This document shows positions 11,319 to 21,000 of a stretch of 64,000 bases of DNA, piece by piece. The stretch is taken from the NCBI GenBank assembly GCA_905221615.1, contig CAJNDT010003112.1:1791158-1855157 (forward strand), in the 5' to 3' direction. The notes beneath the pieces are model-generated. The model searched no databases, was not told the origin of the DNA, and saw only the letters and a program-made list of their open reading frames with translations. The position numbers were made by a program, and so were the translations under genes. Numbering within the stretch: the stretch's first letter is position 1; every line of letters starts with the position of its first letter. This stretch comes from Symbiodinium sp. CCMP2592. Taxonomy: Eukaryota; Sar; Dinophyceae; Suessiales; Symbiodiniaceae.

Positions 11319-12073
11319 ATGAGTGAAACTATTCCAACCGTAGAACCAATAGACATACCCGACTACAAGTACAAAAACTCTAAATATGAAATGATGCCCA
11401 AATTACCCGCTAGGATGTTATGCGTGGCTTCATCAACGGGTGGCAAGACGGTGCTTATCCAAAACTTAATATTAAAAATCTACCGAAACTCCTTTGAAAG
11501 GATTTACATTTTCTCACCGACCGTTAATGTTGATGACACATGGACGCCCGTTAAGAAATATATAACCGATGTAATGAAGGTTGATACTGAAAAGGAGCAG
11601 GTTTATTATGAAGAATACGACCCTATAGCATTGAAGAAGTTAATAGAAACACAGCATAAAGTCATTGATTTTCAGAAGAAGAATAAACAAAAGGATTTGT
11701 TTAGCATCTTGATAGTTGTTGATGATTTCGCAGGTGACCCCAAATTTGTAAGATACTTCACGGTCTTTTTACGAGAGGACGACATAACGCCATCTCGTGT
11801 ATTTTATCTACCCAAAAATACAATGTATTGGCACCAATAATTCGCTTAAATGCTAGTGCTTTGTTTATATTCAGGTTGAAGAATATGAATGAAGTTAATA
11901 GCTTCCTAGAAGAAAACAGCGCGCTAGTTGATAAGAAAACACTTTACGATATGTATCAGCAGGCCGTTAATTTTGCTCCTTACTCGTTCTTCTATATAAA
12001 CACCAACGCCAAGGATGTTAATAATATGTTTTTCATAAACTTCCAACAGCGTTTTGAAATTGATAATAATTAA
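11319..12073 (+). pseudogene. A32-type DNA packaging ATPase (FtsK/HerA superfamily), frameshifted
   Basis: Family role: powers translocation of viral DNA into capsids of NCLDVs, virophages and polinton-like viruses. Visible: N-terminal strand, Walker A at residues 37-44 (ASSTGGKT), then IYIFSPT, then a Walker B at about residues 129-136 (LIVVDDFAG). The frame breaks near 11750-11775: the first frame ends at a TAA near 11840, while the expected continuation (FTRGRHN, then STQKYN, the sensor-like motif) is in another frame that runs on to 12073. The junction looks like a small deletion rather than a single base. The start is the ATG at 11319. Total length of about 250 codons is normal for the family. 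Convergent with the small ORF at 12106-12333. Confidence 0.85.
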
Positions 12074-12103
12074 TAATATTTTTATGTTTATATTATTAAT
12101 TAT
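12066..12103. terminator. Perfect 14-bp hairpin between convergent EVE genes
   Basis: ATAATTAATAATAT (12066-12079) is exactly complementary to 12090-12103, with a 10-nt T-rich loop. The ATPase stop codon lies in the left arm, and the convergent gene ends at 12106. Mimivirus-type viruses and their virophages end transcripts at palindromic hairpins between genes, so this may be a 3'-end signal (analogy). Confidence 0.55.
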
Positions 12104-12105
12104 CG

Positions 12106-12333
12106 CTAAAATAATGATACAGGGTAACAATGTAAAGAAGTAAAATTGAAACAAGGGCATCGCCTTTTCTTTTTTAATGCTTCTACCTTCTTCTCTTCCA
12201 TTTCTAACTTATCTAGTAGGTCTTTCATAGCAGTTAATAATATATCTGTTTCGGATACTTCCCTGCTTTTTTGTTTTACTAATTCCATACACACTTTATA
12301 CTGATTTTCAAACTCACTCATATATAACAACAT
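12106..12333 (-). CDS. 75-aa coiled-coil EVE protein, unknown function
   Basis: ATG at 12333, or the internal ATG four codons later. The middle is a charged amphipathic helix (LLDKLEMEEKKVEALKKKRR) followed by a C-P-C motif and a hydrophobic tail. It sits between the fibre gene and the ATPase, and its 3' end abuts the palindromic hairpin. No family recognised. Confidence 0.45.
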   Translation of the reverse strand: MLLYMSEFENQYKVCMELVKQKSREVSETDILLTAMKDLLDKLEMEEKKVEALKKKRRCPCFNFTSLHCYPVSLF

Positions 12334-12389
12334 ATATTAATTTTAATCGCTATCGCTATTATTTTTTACTTTCTTCTTCAACTTTGTTA

Positions 12390-12408
12390 TTTGAAGCTTT
12401 GCTTCAAA
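12390..12408. terminator. Hairpin downstream of the fibre gene
   Basis: TTTGAAGC, a TTT loop, then GCTTCAAA. It lies about 40 bp beyond the fibre stop codon on the minus strand. A 16-bp direct repeat TTCAACTTTGTTATTT (about 12377 and 12438) brackets it. Possibly a 3'-end signal like the hairpin at 12066. Confidence 0.4.
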
Positions 12409-12447
12409 CAAGAAAGTTCTAAAAATCTTTAGATTGTTTCAACTTTG

Positions 12448-14900
12448 TTATTTCTCCTTTAATTTAAGGGTGGTCATTTCCTTTTTCATTGCTTTGAATA
12501 AATCTTTCATTTCCTCATTTTCTTTAATTGTATGTTGTAAAGCACTCCATAAAATTGGTGTGGTCATTGTATAATCAAACTTCAAATATCCGTCCGTTCC
12601 CTCTTTTACTATGTTCTGCCATTCCTTCGGCATCTTCTTAGCATTCATAAAGTCAATAGCGATAAAACCGCAACACGATTTACCTTGCTGTCTTTCATCA
12701 ATAAAACGGTAAGTTTTCGGAACGATGTATTTAACTAAATCAACTGCTTTTTTACTATCCAATTCTTTAATGTCCTTCTTTAACCTTTCATCGGACGAAG
12801 GTATTAAACTTCCGGTATATTCAACATCACCATCAACAATTATCTTAGCGGTTTCAACTTTGAAGACATCTTTAGTTCCTATTTCTATAATTGTTTCCCC
12901 GTCGGTGTCTGGGTTCCTTAAATATATTTGTTCCACTGCTCCTACTGCTGTTTGATGTGCAATACTAAATCTCTCAAAGAAATTAACGGCATTGCCTAGC
13001 ACTCTAAATTCTGGTGTTCCTGTAAAATTAACATCTACATCAAATTCTCCCTCTGCTGTTAATTTACCGACTACATTAACGGTTTCATTACACGTAGTCG
13101 CCTTATTTAATGTAATACCTGCTGTATCATTTAAATTTATGAATATTTCACTTGCTTGTGGGTCGGCACTTCTGTTTGATTGTATTGAAAAATTTTGTTC
13201 TATTGTTGAAATGAAATTTAGTGAAAAATTAGCATTTGACTGTTGATATATCCTACCTCTGCTATTAATTAAAATACTATTATTAAATGTATTATCAGAA
13301 CCATTAAAATTACAATTACCTGAAAAATTAGCACTACCACCGCCCGCGACATTTAACCTCGTTGCTCCTCCTGCGATTGCTCCAATTCCTAAATTATTAC
13401 AATATACCGCACCTCCTGCTGTAGCGGTATTCAATAACAATAACGACTGACTATTGTTAGAAGTATTATAAGCATTTATATTAAAACTATGTATTTTAAT
13501 ATATCCTTGTGCGTTTTTCACTGTTAAAACATTATTGGCGTCTGTTGTATTCTTAAACACTTCAATACCATTACCATTTGTTGAAGTTATTGTATCACCA
13601 TTCATTGTAACATTATTATCAACTTCTAAACTATCTACTTTCGTAGCTCCGCCGACTGATAAAAAATAACCGCTTTCGTTTGCCTTTCCTATCCCTACTT
13701 CTGCACTTGTTAAACTTCCTAATCTCATTCTATTAGAATTATTAACTGCTGAATTGTCATTTAATATCATAATATTCCCATCTTCTGTATTAGCGTTAGT
13801 GCATTTCAAATTATTATTTACATAGATCCACTGCGCTGTCCCGTCTCTAATTCTTAATGTTGGATTACTATTATTAGACACCCTCCATAATGAAATGCCG
13901 TTAGCACTAACTGGAAGAAAAACAGTATCGTTATTAAATGATGTAGCACCATTAATAAATAATTGTTTAAAAAATGTTGTTCCGTTTGTTGTATTATTAC
14001 ATTCAATATATGTATTAGTATCAGTATCGTCATTATTTCCGTCAATTAATCTTATGGCACTTGCAGTTTCATTTATTGATAAATCTAATGAAATATTAGA
14101 TTTGGTAGCATTTGTATATCTTTCAATACTTGTATTACTATTTACTAATTCAATAGGATTAGAAACGCCACCACCGCCACTTACTCCTGATATTAATGTA
14201 TCTACCTCGCCTTTATTGTAATACGATGTTGAAATTTGTAATGATGATAAATAATCATTATTTAATGTAGATGTTAAAGCAGACGGAGCGAGTGCTGTAT
14301 TATCAATCCAGTTATTAGCGTCAATTTGAGACTTCGTATAATAATCATTATCTAATTGAGTATTTATTATTTTATAATTTGCTGTTAGTGTTGCTGTTGT
14401 TGCGTATGGTGCTAATGCTGTATTGTCAATCCAGTTATTAGCGTCAATTTGAGACTTCGTATAATAATCATTATCTAATTGTGTATTATTTTTATAATTT
14501 GCTGTTAGTGTTGCTGTTGTTGCGTATGGTGCTAATGCTGTTGCGTCAATCCAGTTATTGGCGTCAATTTGTGTTTTGAATAAAAATTCGTATTTAATTG
14601 TACCGTTGTTTGAAAATTATTTGCTAAATTATTATTAATATCAGTAATTTCTAATTCTTGACCCGCAACATCTGCTATAATCGGATTTACTGCGTCATCT
14701 AAATCCTGTTGTGTTATCCCTCCCGACTGAACATTAATATTTGATATCTCATTATCTACATAGGTTATTGTTGCGTAATCCTGTTGTAATGATGACGTGC
14801 CTGTCTCACTAACTGTAATAAACTCGGTAGCATAAACTACACTTGAACCATCTAGAGTTATTGATTGATTATTCATAATCTTCTTGTAAGGATTGTTCAT
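12448..14900 (-). pseudogene. Viral fibre protein with C-terminal peptidase S74 chaperone domain, one frameshift
   Basis: About 817 codons. N-terminus: ATG at 14900, or more likely 14876, since the first eight codons overlap the end of the endonuclease. Residues about 100-220 hold three tandem ~40-residue repeats with a YYTKSQID / NNWIDNTALAPYATTATL pattern, typical of trimeric tail fibres. A Gly-rich linker and a long Asn/Thr-rich beta-type shaft follow. The last ~118 residues (12451-12805) form an intramolecular chaperone: SSDERLKKDI with the Ser-Asp start of the self-cleavage site, then CCGFIAIDF. One base is missing in an A-run near 14583, splitting the gene into two frames; between there and 13881 the frame is open but has no start codon. 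Role: receptor-binding fibre whose trimerisation is guided by the S74 domain, which is then cut off (known for phage relatives). Confidence 0.8.
14293..14583 (-). repeat. Three in-frame tandem repeats in the fibre gene
   Basis: The phrase TCAATCCAGTTATTAGCGTCAA begins near 14303, 14426 and 14546, giving periods of 123 and 120 bp. The 3-bp difference removes exactly one codon, so the length change kept the reading frame. Confidence 0.8.
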
Positions 14901-15667
14901 AATTTTGATGGTGATTTGATTTTAAATGTCTCGGTTTAGAATTCCTTACAATTTCCATACCACATTCACAGGTAATTTTTACTAATTGGTGTTCTCGCTT
15001 TTTGCCATTATCTTTTCTTTATTTTCTGCGTAATATTTTTTGAAATTCGCACTTCTTTGTTCCTTGTTATTATTGCCACGTTCTCTGCTTCGTTCTTTGA
15101 GCTTTTCTTTATTTTCTTCATAGAATTTCGCCCAGTTGTCTTTAATTCTGTCTTTATTCTCTTCTCTATACTGTTTGTAATGTTCTTTGTTGTTTTCATA
15201 GTGTTCTTTCTTTCGTTGGGTTATGACTTCTTTGTTTTGCTCACGGTATTGTTTATTTTTGTCTGCCAATTCTTCTTTGTGTTCTATTTGATATTGACGA
15301 TGGTATTCTTGTGTTTTTTGTTTATTATCTTGTTTCCACTCTTGTATCGTTCGGTCTTCAATTCTTTTATTTAATGATGGTTTTAATTCTCTTATAATTT
15401 CACCCTCACGCTTTCTTAATTGTTCAATATTTTCGCATGGGTATTCTTCATATAATTCAATGTAAAAGTGTTGTTTTCCTATTTCTCTCATCTTCTGATA
15501 TATTAGCATATTTCCATCGCGTTTGTTGTTTATATTTTCCTTATGTTTTTGGAATCTTTTGCTTAACGGTTGAGTTGTAGAGCCTACATATACGTCATCG
15601 CTTACTGAATTTCTAATACAATAATAAATTCTACCGTTGTCAAAACTTTTTTATTATTTTCTACCAT
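14869..15667 (-). pseudogene. GIY-YIG endonuclease with charged tail and C-terminal Cys/His motif, frameshifted
   Basis: ATG at 15667. Within the first residues the frame shifts in an A-run near 15648. The continuing frame carries the GIY-YIG signature as IYYCI and VYVGSTTQPL, then an HFYIELYEEYPC segment and an E-R-E-I-I-R region. A long Lys/Glu/Asn-rich tail of NKE-type repeats follows. A second A-run shift near 15000 ends the frame at 14982; the next frame carries on to 14869 with a C-E-C-G pair and two downstream His, a layout seen at the C-termini of giant-virus GIY-YIG proteins. Role: DNA nicking, probably homing or virus-encoded. It lies between the fibre and capsid genes on the same strand. 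Could be two sequencing errors rather than decay. Confidence 0.75.
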
Positions 15668-15717
15668 AATATACTATAACATTTATTCTTTATAAGATTT
15701 TCTCATTATTCATTCAC

Positions 15718-17310
15718 TTAATCATAGACCACAGTTCCATCCGAGCGAATCTCAGCTATATTCTCGGAAATGAGATGCACAAATATTTCCTGTATAACTT
15801 CATTTTCTGATAGAGGTTTATATGGTTTAATCTTAGCTGTCATTAATGATCCCATCTTTGTATTTATACCTGTTAGATTTTGCTCGTTCATCTTTTCAAA
15901 CGTTATACCAATAATAAATTTATTCGTCGCATATTGCTCATAAGTGATACTACATGCGTCTTGGTCTGGGTTCATGTATGATAACATACGACGTAAGAAA
16001 TACATATGTTCTGCTAAACTCTGGCTTTCAAATTCGGGGTACTTGCGATTTGCTATCTGGACCTGCCACGAAATATTATAATTCTTGTCAGCAAATCCAT
16101 AACCAGCATCATCACCAGTGGCATTAACACCGCGGTCGTTAAATCTTGAGTTAATCATAGGGTTATAGAAATAGTTAAACCGCTTATTAACATAGTTATC
16201 GGGTAAATAATAATTGTCTTCTTTTCCGTTTGTTAAATGATTTCCTCGTTGCGTTCTATAGAAAGTAATGAAAGCACCGTTTAACTTACTTGCCGATTTT
16301 ACGACATTCATATTAATTTCTGCTCCCGATGCGTTAAATGACTGTGTTATGGTGTGATACATCGGATAAACAATTTTAAGACTACCACCTTGTAATAAAT
16401 GACTGGTAATATTATTATTTACGGCACTGTCTAAGGTTACAACTTCTGCTCTTAAAATGATATTGTTAAGTTGCCATTTTGTCGTGGTGTCTCCTTCAGT
16501 AAAATAAGCACCGCCTCTATCACCTCCGATAGTAGTAGCACTGGGATTGCTTACTCCCTTTATTACTGGTTCATCGGCATCTGAAACGATTGTTAATTCA
16601 ATTTCTAATGGGGCGTATCGGACGGGTAAATAATAATTACTCTCTAAGAAACCACATTTAAACTGATGCCCGAGTCTAAAATATTCACCTTTACGAATGC
16701 CACTGACCGAATGACGAGTATAACGATTGGATATTTTGCCCCATTTGTTATGGTCGGTATAATCTTTAGCATCTGCTCCTGTTGGTAATTCACCTTCTGT
16801 CCTAACAACATCATCATTAGCATTATTAACTCTTACAAATTGGTCTAAGCCATTAGCATATTTATGTCGCCAGTCGTCGTCCTATCTAGGATTAGCGCTA
16901 CGTTCTATATCGTCCATATGACGCGCTTCAACCGACTTAAAACTGTTGTATAACTCACAATGTCTATTATATTGGTCAATGTCTTGAACTAACTGACCTC
17001 CTACCGTACATCTATAACGATTGAAAAATCCGTGTAATCCCGTAAGTGGTCGTAAGAATTGAGTATCGGTATCACCGTCGTTTTGAAGATTAGCAAATAA
17101 ACGAATACTTGATAAGTCTAAATAAGTTCCATCTTCACCTGTAACATAAAATCTAATATTTTTGTTCCCCGTGGCACTTGTGTAAATGTTACTACCTGAT
17201 GGAAAATAATTAACGTGTCGTCGGTCTGTTACATACTGCGCGGTTTTAGGCAATCCAAAGTCTAAGGCCGGACTCATAACATCACTCGCTTCTGCTACTA
17301 AATTATCCAT
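15718..17310 (-). pseudogene. Major capsid protein (polinton-like virus/virophage type) with one in-frame TAG
   Basis: ATG at 17310. A single frame runs 531 codons to 15718, interrupted only by a TAG at 16882-16884 (codon 143). Without it the protein would be about 530 residues, normal for a double jelly-roll capsid protein. Visible marks: the N-terminal SALDFGLP/TDRRHVNYFPSG region, LHGFFNRYRCTVGGQLVQDI, GEYFRLGHQFKCGFLESNYY, and a C-terminal end EIRSDGTVVYD that resembles the closing strand of polinton-like virus capsid proteins (recalled pattern, not a search). Role: forms the icosahedral shell. The upstream stop of a truncated gene is 11 bp away. The TAG could be decay, an assembly error or, less likely, readthrough. 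Confidence 0.75.
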
Positions 17311-17321
17311 TATTATATAAA

Positions 17322-17410
17322 TTAGATTAGATATATGTATTTTTTATATTTCTTTTTGTTTGATGCTTCGGGTGGCAAAATCTTTTTAGTTTCAATATCA
17401 TCATTGTTTA
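17322..17410 (-). pseudogene. 3' stub of a viral gene cut off by the LTR
   Basis: On the minus strand one frame is open from the LTR edge (17410) to a TAA at 17322-17324. It encodes a Lys-rich tail (TKKILPPEASNKKKYKKY) with AT-rich viral codon use. It sits 11 bp upstream of the capsid start, as expected for tightly packed viral genes. Its 5' part is missing because copia element 1 begins at 17411. Identity unknown; a penton or other structural protein is possible from position only. Confidence 0.35.
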
Positions 17411-17842
17411 TGCGTGGGGGATTGATCTCGACTTGGTTGCTGCTCTCCCCACCAGAGCTGTAATGAATGTAGGTGTGGCTGGCTAGCACTCTCCACAGAC
17501 TGGACCCTGTCTCTCCCTCTTACTTCCACACGTGCGATCCTATGCAGGCAGAACCGGCGGCCGTTCCTTTTGCACTCACTGCCGGCGGCGGTTCGTCTGT
17601 GCAACGGGATAGCTCTGATTGCTCAGGATAGAAGACACATATAGCACTTAGCTATGGGCATTGACTGGAGCCAAACGTTGCGTTGGCGGTCACATAGAAA
17701 GGTAAAGACGAGGGATGCGTAGCATGCCCCCTAGAGTCGAGGGACGCGTAGCGTGCCCCCTTCTCTTGCACTTTACACGGTCTTGCTCACAGCTCTTATA
17801 GTGACACCTTAGAACTTGACAAGGCATCGCAGTCCGTTCGCA
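17411..17842 (-). repeat. 3' LTR of copia element 1
   Basis: 432 bp. Read on the minus strand it begins TGCGAACGGACTGC and ends CCCCACGCA. It matches 36669-37079 except for about three substitutions and 21 bp missing from the other copy. It contains a 22-bp imperfect tandem pair (17709-17730 and 17738-17759, GCGTAGC core) that may be a regulatory repeat. The left edge abuts EVE DNA. Confidence 0.95.
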
Positions 17843-17850
17843 CCCCCCAT
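17843..17850 (-). other. Polypurine tract
   Basis: ATGGGGGG on the minus strand, directly next to the TG that opens the 3' LTR. This is the expected primer for plus-strand DNA synthesis; the same tract is at the equivalent place in element 2. Confidence 0.8.
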
Positions 17851-18094
17851 GAGTTGCGTCTCCGACGCTGCTCACCCGGAAGATGGCACGATAGGACAAC
17901 AGAAAAAATTCCGCCGCAACGTTGACATTGAAAATCAGAGCTTTGCATCCCAATTAGAAACGTTGTGACACTCATCTACGTCAGTAACGATCCCCTGAAA
18001 TGACAAACGAATCAGGCGTCACCGAAGAAAGAAGCATTCGCGATGGCATTCCATGGGCGAAGCTCAGAGGTCACGAACTGATAGGCGAGGAAGA
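17851..18094 (-). other. 3' untranslated region of element 1
   Basis: 244 bp between the ORF2 stop and the polypurine tract. No supported ORF; closely conserved in element 2. Confidence 0.6.
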
Positions 18095-21000
18095 TCAGGC
18101 GTTGTCTCGCCACCATCTTCGCGTTGACGTAGGATCGCGTTCCCAGGGCCGGAGGTTCTCCTCTGGATACTGGTTCCTCTGCTTTCCTTTGTCCTTGCCT
18201 TTGTTTCGGCCTTTGCCGGCGATGTAGTCGTGGTAGGAATTGGTGTTCCAGCCACCATGTTGCTCACCTCCGGTTCTTCCACGCCCTTTTGAAGGTCCCT
18301 TGGATGAAGAAGCGCTTTCACGTTCCTCCGTAGTGACAGGCGTGTCCAGGATGGATGTACCACCTGGAGGAAGATAGTCAGCGGCCGAAATGTGGTGTAG
18401 GGCTTCCGTACGCTTGGTCGTCGGGTTTTGCTGTCTCTCAGCCTTGGACCTGTTCAGTCTGTCCATGAAATGCGCAGGCATTTGCACACTGTGGTCCACC
18501 AGCAAGCCGATGGTCTGGACTGACTGATCAGAATGAGTCAGCAGAATACCGACGGGGTCGATGTACAAGAAGTCCACTGGTCCAGTTGGCGTTGGTCGTA
18601 GCACTGAGAATTGTTGGTGTCCCGTCACCATTGGGATCACCTCGCACAGGACGTTCAGGCAACAAAAGTGCATAGCCTTTACATCTTCATCCCTTTCGCT
18701 CTTCAAGTAAGTAGTAGGGTTGAAGTTGTCCCTGCCAATTCCCATCATGTTGGCTCCCCGTGTAAGTAAAGAAAGCATCTGGTTCGTCCGGAAGCGCTTC
18801 AAGGTGTAAGTCCCGTTGGGATCATACTGTTTGAGGTTCTCAGGTTCCTTGGCAAAGCGAATGATCTCCTCATCAGTCACATCCTTGCTCACACCCGTTT
18901 CACTATCCACTGCCGCCAAAGATCCCCACTTTCCAAGCACATCATAGCGTTGGCCAAGTGCGAAACTTTCCCTCATCTGAAACAACGGCATAGTCGCCCA
19001 CTTTGCGAATCCTGACCAAGCCTTGTAGATGGATCTGCATACCACGTATGCCATGTACGAAAGAGCGGTCATGTTCGCGTAAATGCAATGGGCATTTCGC
19101 TTTCCAGAATAGTAGGATGGCTGCATGGCGGTACGTGCAAGTTGTAGCTCAGGATCGATGTTCAAAGACTGGCCGGTAACGAAGACGGGACGACGTTCCT
19201 GTGCAATTGCTTCTGGTACTGCGTCATCAAAGTCCTCTCCCGGCTCTATGTCCATTTCTTCATCAGGTTCCTGTTCTGGATCGTCCTCCGCGATGACAGA
19301 TGGTTCTGGGATTTCTTCAGGTTCCGCAACGGTCTCTACCTCCATGGCTTCCTGCTCCTCTTCGGGCGCCTCAGGAACTGCGGCTGCTGCGGCTTCCATT
19401 GTCTGAGCAATGAAGTCACTGGGGATCTCCGTAGGAGTCTCCCGTTGTGGAGAACCTTGGTAATATCCGCTCGAAATGAACTGTGACCAGCAAGACGTGC
19501 ATCGGGAGAAACATGCTGGAACGATGTTGTAGCATGCCGGGTATACCCTCATTCTCCGTCCATCCTCGTCTCTGCGTAGGTCTTCGGGTCGCCAATTCTT
19601 GATGACACACTTGATTCCTTTGTCCATGTAGTGATGCCGAACCGTGTTCTCCCTGTGGGACTCCAGGACAGTCGTGAGGTCACGAATGATCTGCTCCTTG
19701 CTTGTGTCGTGGGGTCCAGGAGGCATCTCGCAAAGCAATTCCATGATCTTGCTTGGCGTTCGGTATCTCTCGAACTCAGGAAGCAACGGTGATGCATGGT
19801 AGTCCAACACCAGCTCTTTCTCCAACCTTTCATCGTAGATCTTTTCCACCAGAGCGAAAGAGTGTGTATCTCGAGGATCAGGGACGCAAAACCATACCTC
19901 CTTGACGAAATGGAAAGGTATCGTTCGACCAACGATCATGATGCCGCTGTCTGTGATACGTCCATCCTCTCGTGCAAGATCTTGCGAGGGGACATGAAGG
20001 ACCGCCAATGGCATGTGCTTGGCGTCTCGTCCATGTACTCGCATCTTGGTCGTTGCGTTCCGGTGATCGAACGGCGCAAACACCCCCCAATAGCTGTGGA
20101 GTCTGCCACCTTGGTTGCCTCGGAATTGGCGCCTATGGTCGAAGTCTCCGTCGGGGTCCTCCGAACCAGGCATGATGCCTTGCGTGACAATGGAATCCAA
20201 GTTGCGGCATGCCGTACCGTGGAACGCACCTCCAAGACGTTGCAAGAGGGTCATAGATGGAGATATTGCGAACCTGTTCTTGTCCAACTGAAGCAAGTTG
20301 TTCTGGGGATCTGAGTGCGCAGAGTGACCACTCGTAGCCCGACCTGCCCATGGCTTCACCCAGCCGTTGCATATGTTCAGGTACCTCTGGCCATGCCGGC
20401 AATGATCGTTGTTCTGGATCTCCGTGATCTGGTCCTGAACCGATACCAACCTGTTCGAACCTGCTGATCCAAGAATTTCCGTGCCGGGGTCCTTCACTCT
20501 CACACCCAGGAACTGCAACCGAATCTTGGCCTTGTTGCGTTTCGTGGCTGCAATCATGTTCCCTTGGAACAACAGCTGAAGTCTTTCATTGTACACTCTC
20601 TTCTTCTGTTGATCATCGGTCCTTGAGACCCCTTCGGTGATGCGTCTGCTTTCATGGGTCCATAGTGGCTCATGCCTCACCAAGTCTTCGATCATCACCC
20701 ATCCTCCTTCATCACATTTGATGACACTGTTGAATGCCACCTGGCACCTGTTGTCAAGCCATGCCGAGCCTGGGCGCCTGGCGATTCTGTGGCGCAAGTC
20801 AGACTGGATGCATGATAGCGCCCAATCCGCGTTCAATCTGCGCTGACGGGTGATGTTGCGAAGGACAACTTCGTTCACGATGTCCCACCGATTGTTGATG
20901 AAGCTTGCACCCTTGGTTGGGATCAGGTCGAGAATCCCGCACCGGATTGGCCTTCCGCCGCCGATGGATTCATAGCCTGGCTTGGTGTAGCTATGAGTGT

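Noticed and set aside
20126..20150. FRGNQGG in ORF2 resembling the Tpt1 motif RANQGHS
   Set aside because: It lies after the HGT motif, out of family order; RATSGHS at residues 610-616 is at the expected place and is the better match.
19796..20314. Long plus-strand frames opposite copia ORF2 and gag-pol
   Set aside because: Shadows of the minus-strand coding sequence; no independent motif and not conserved as frames between the two elements.
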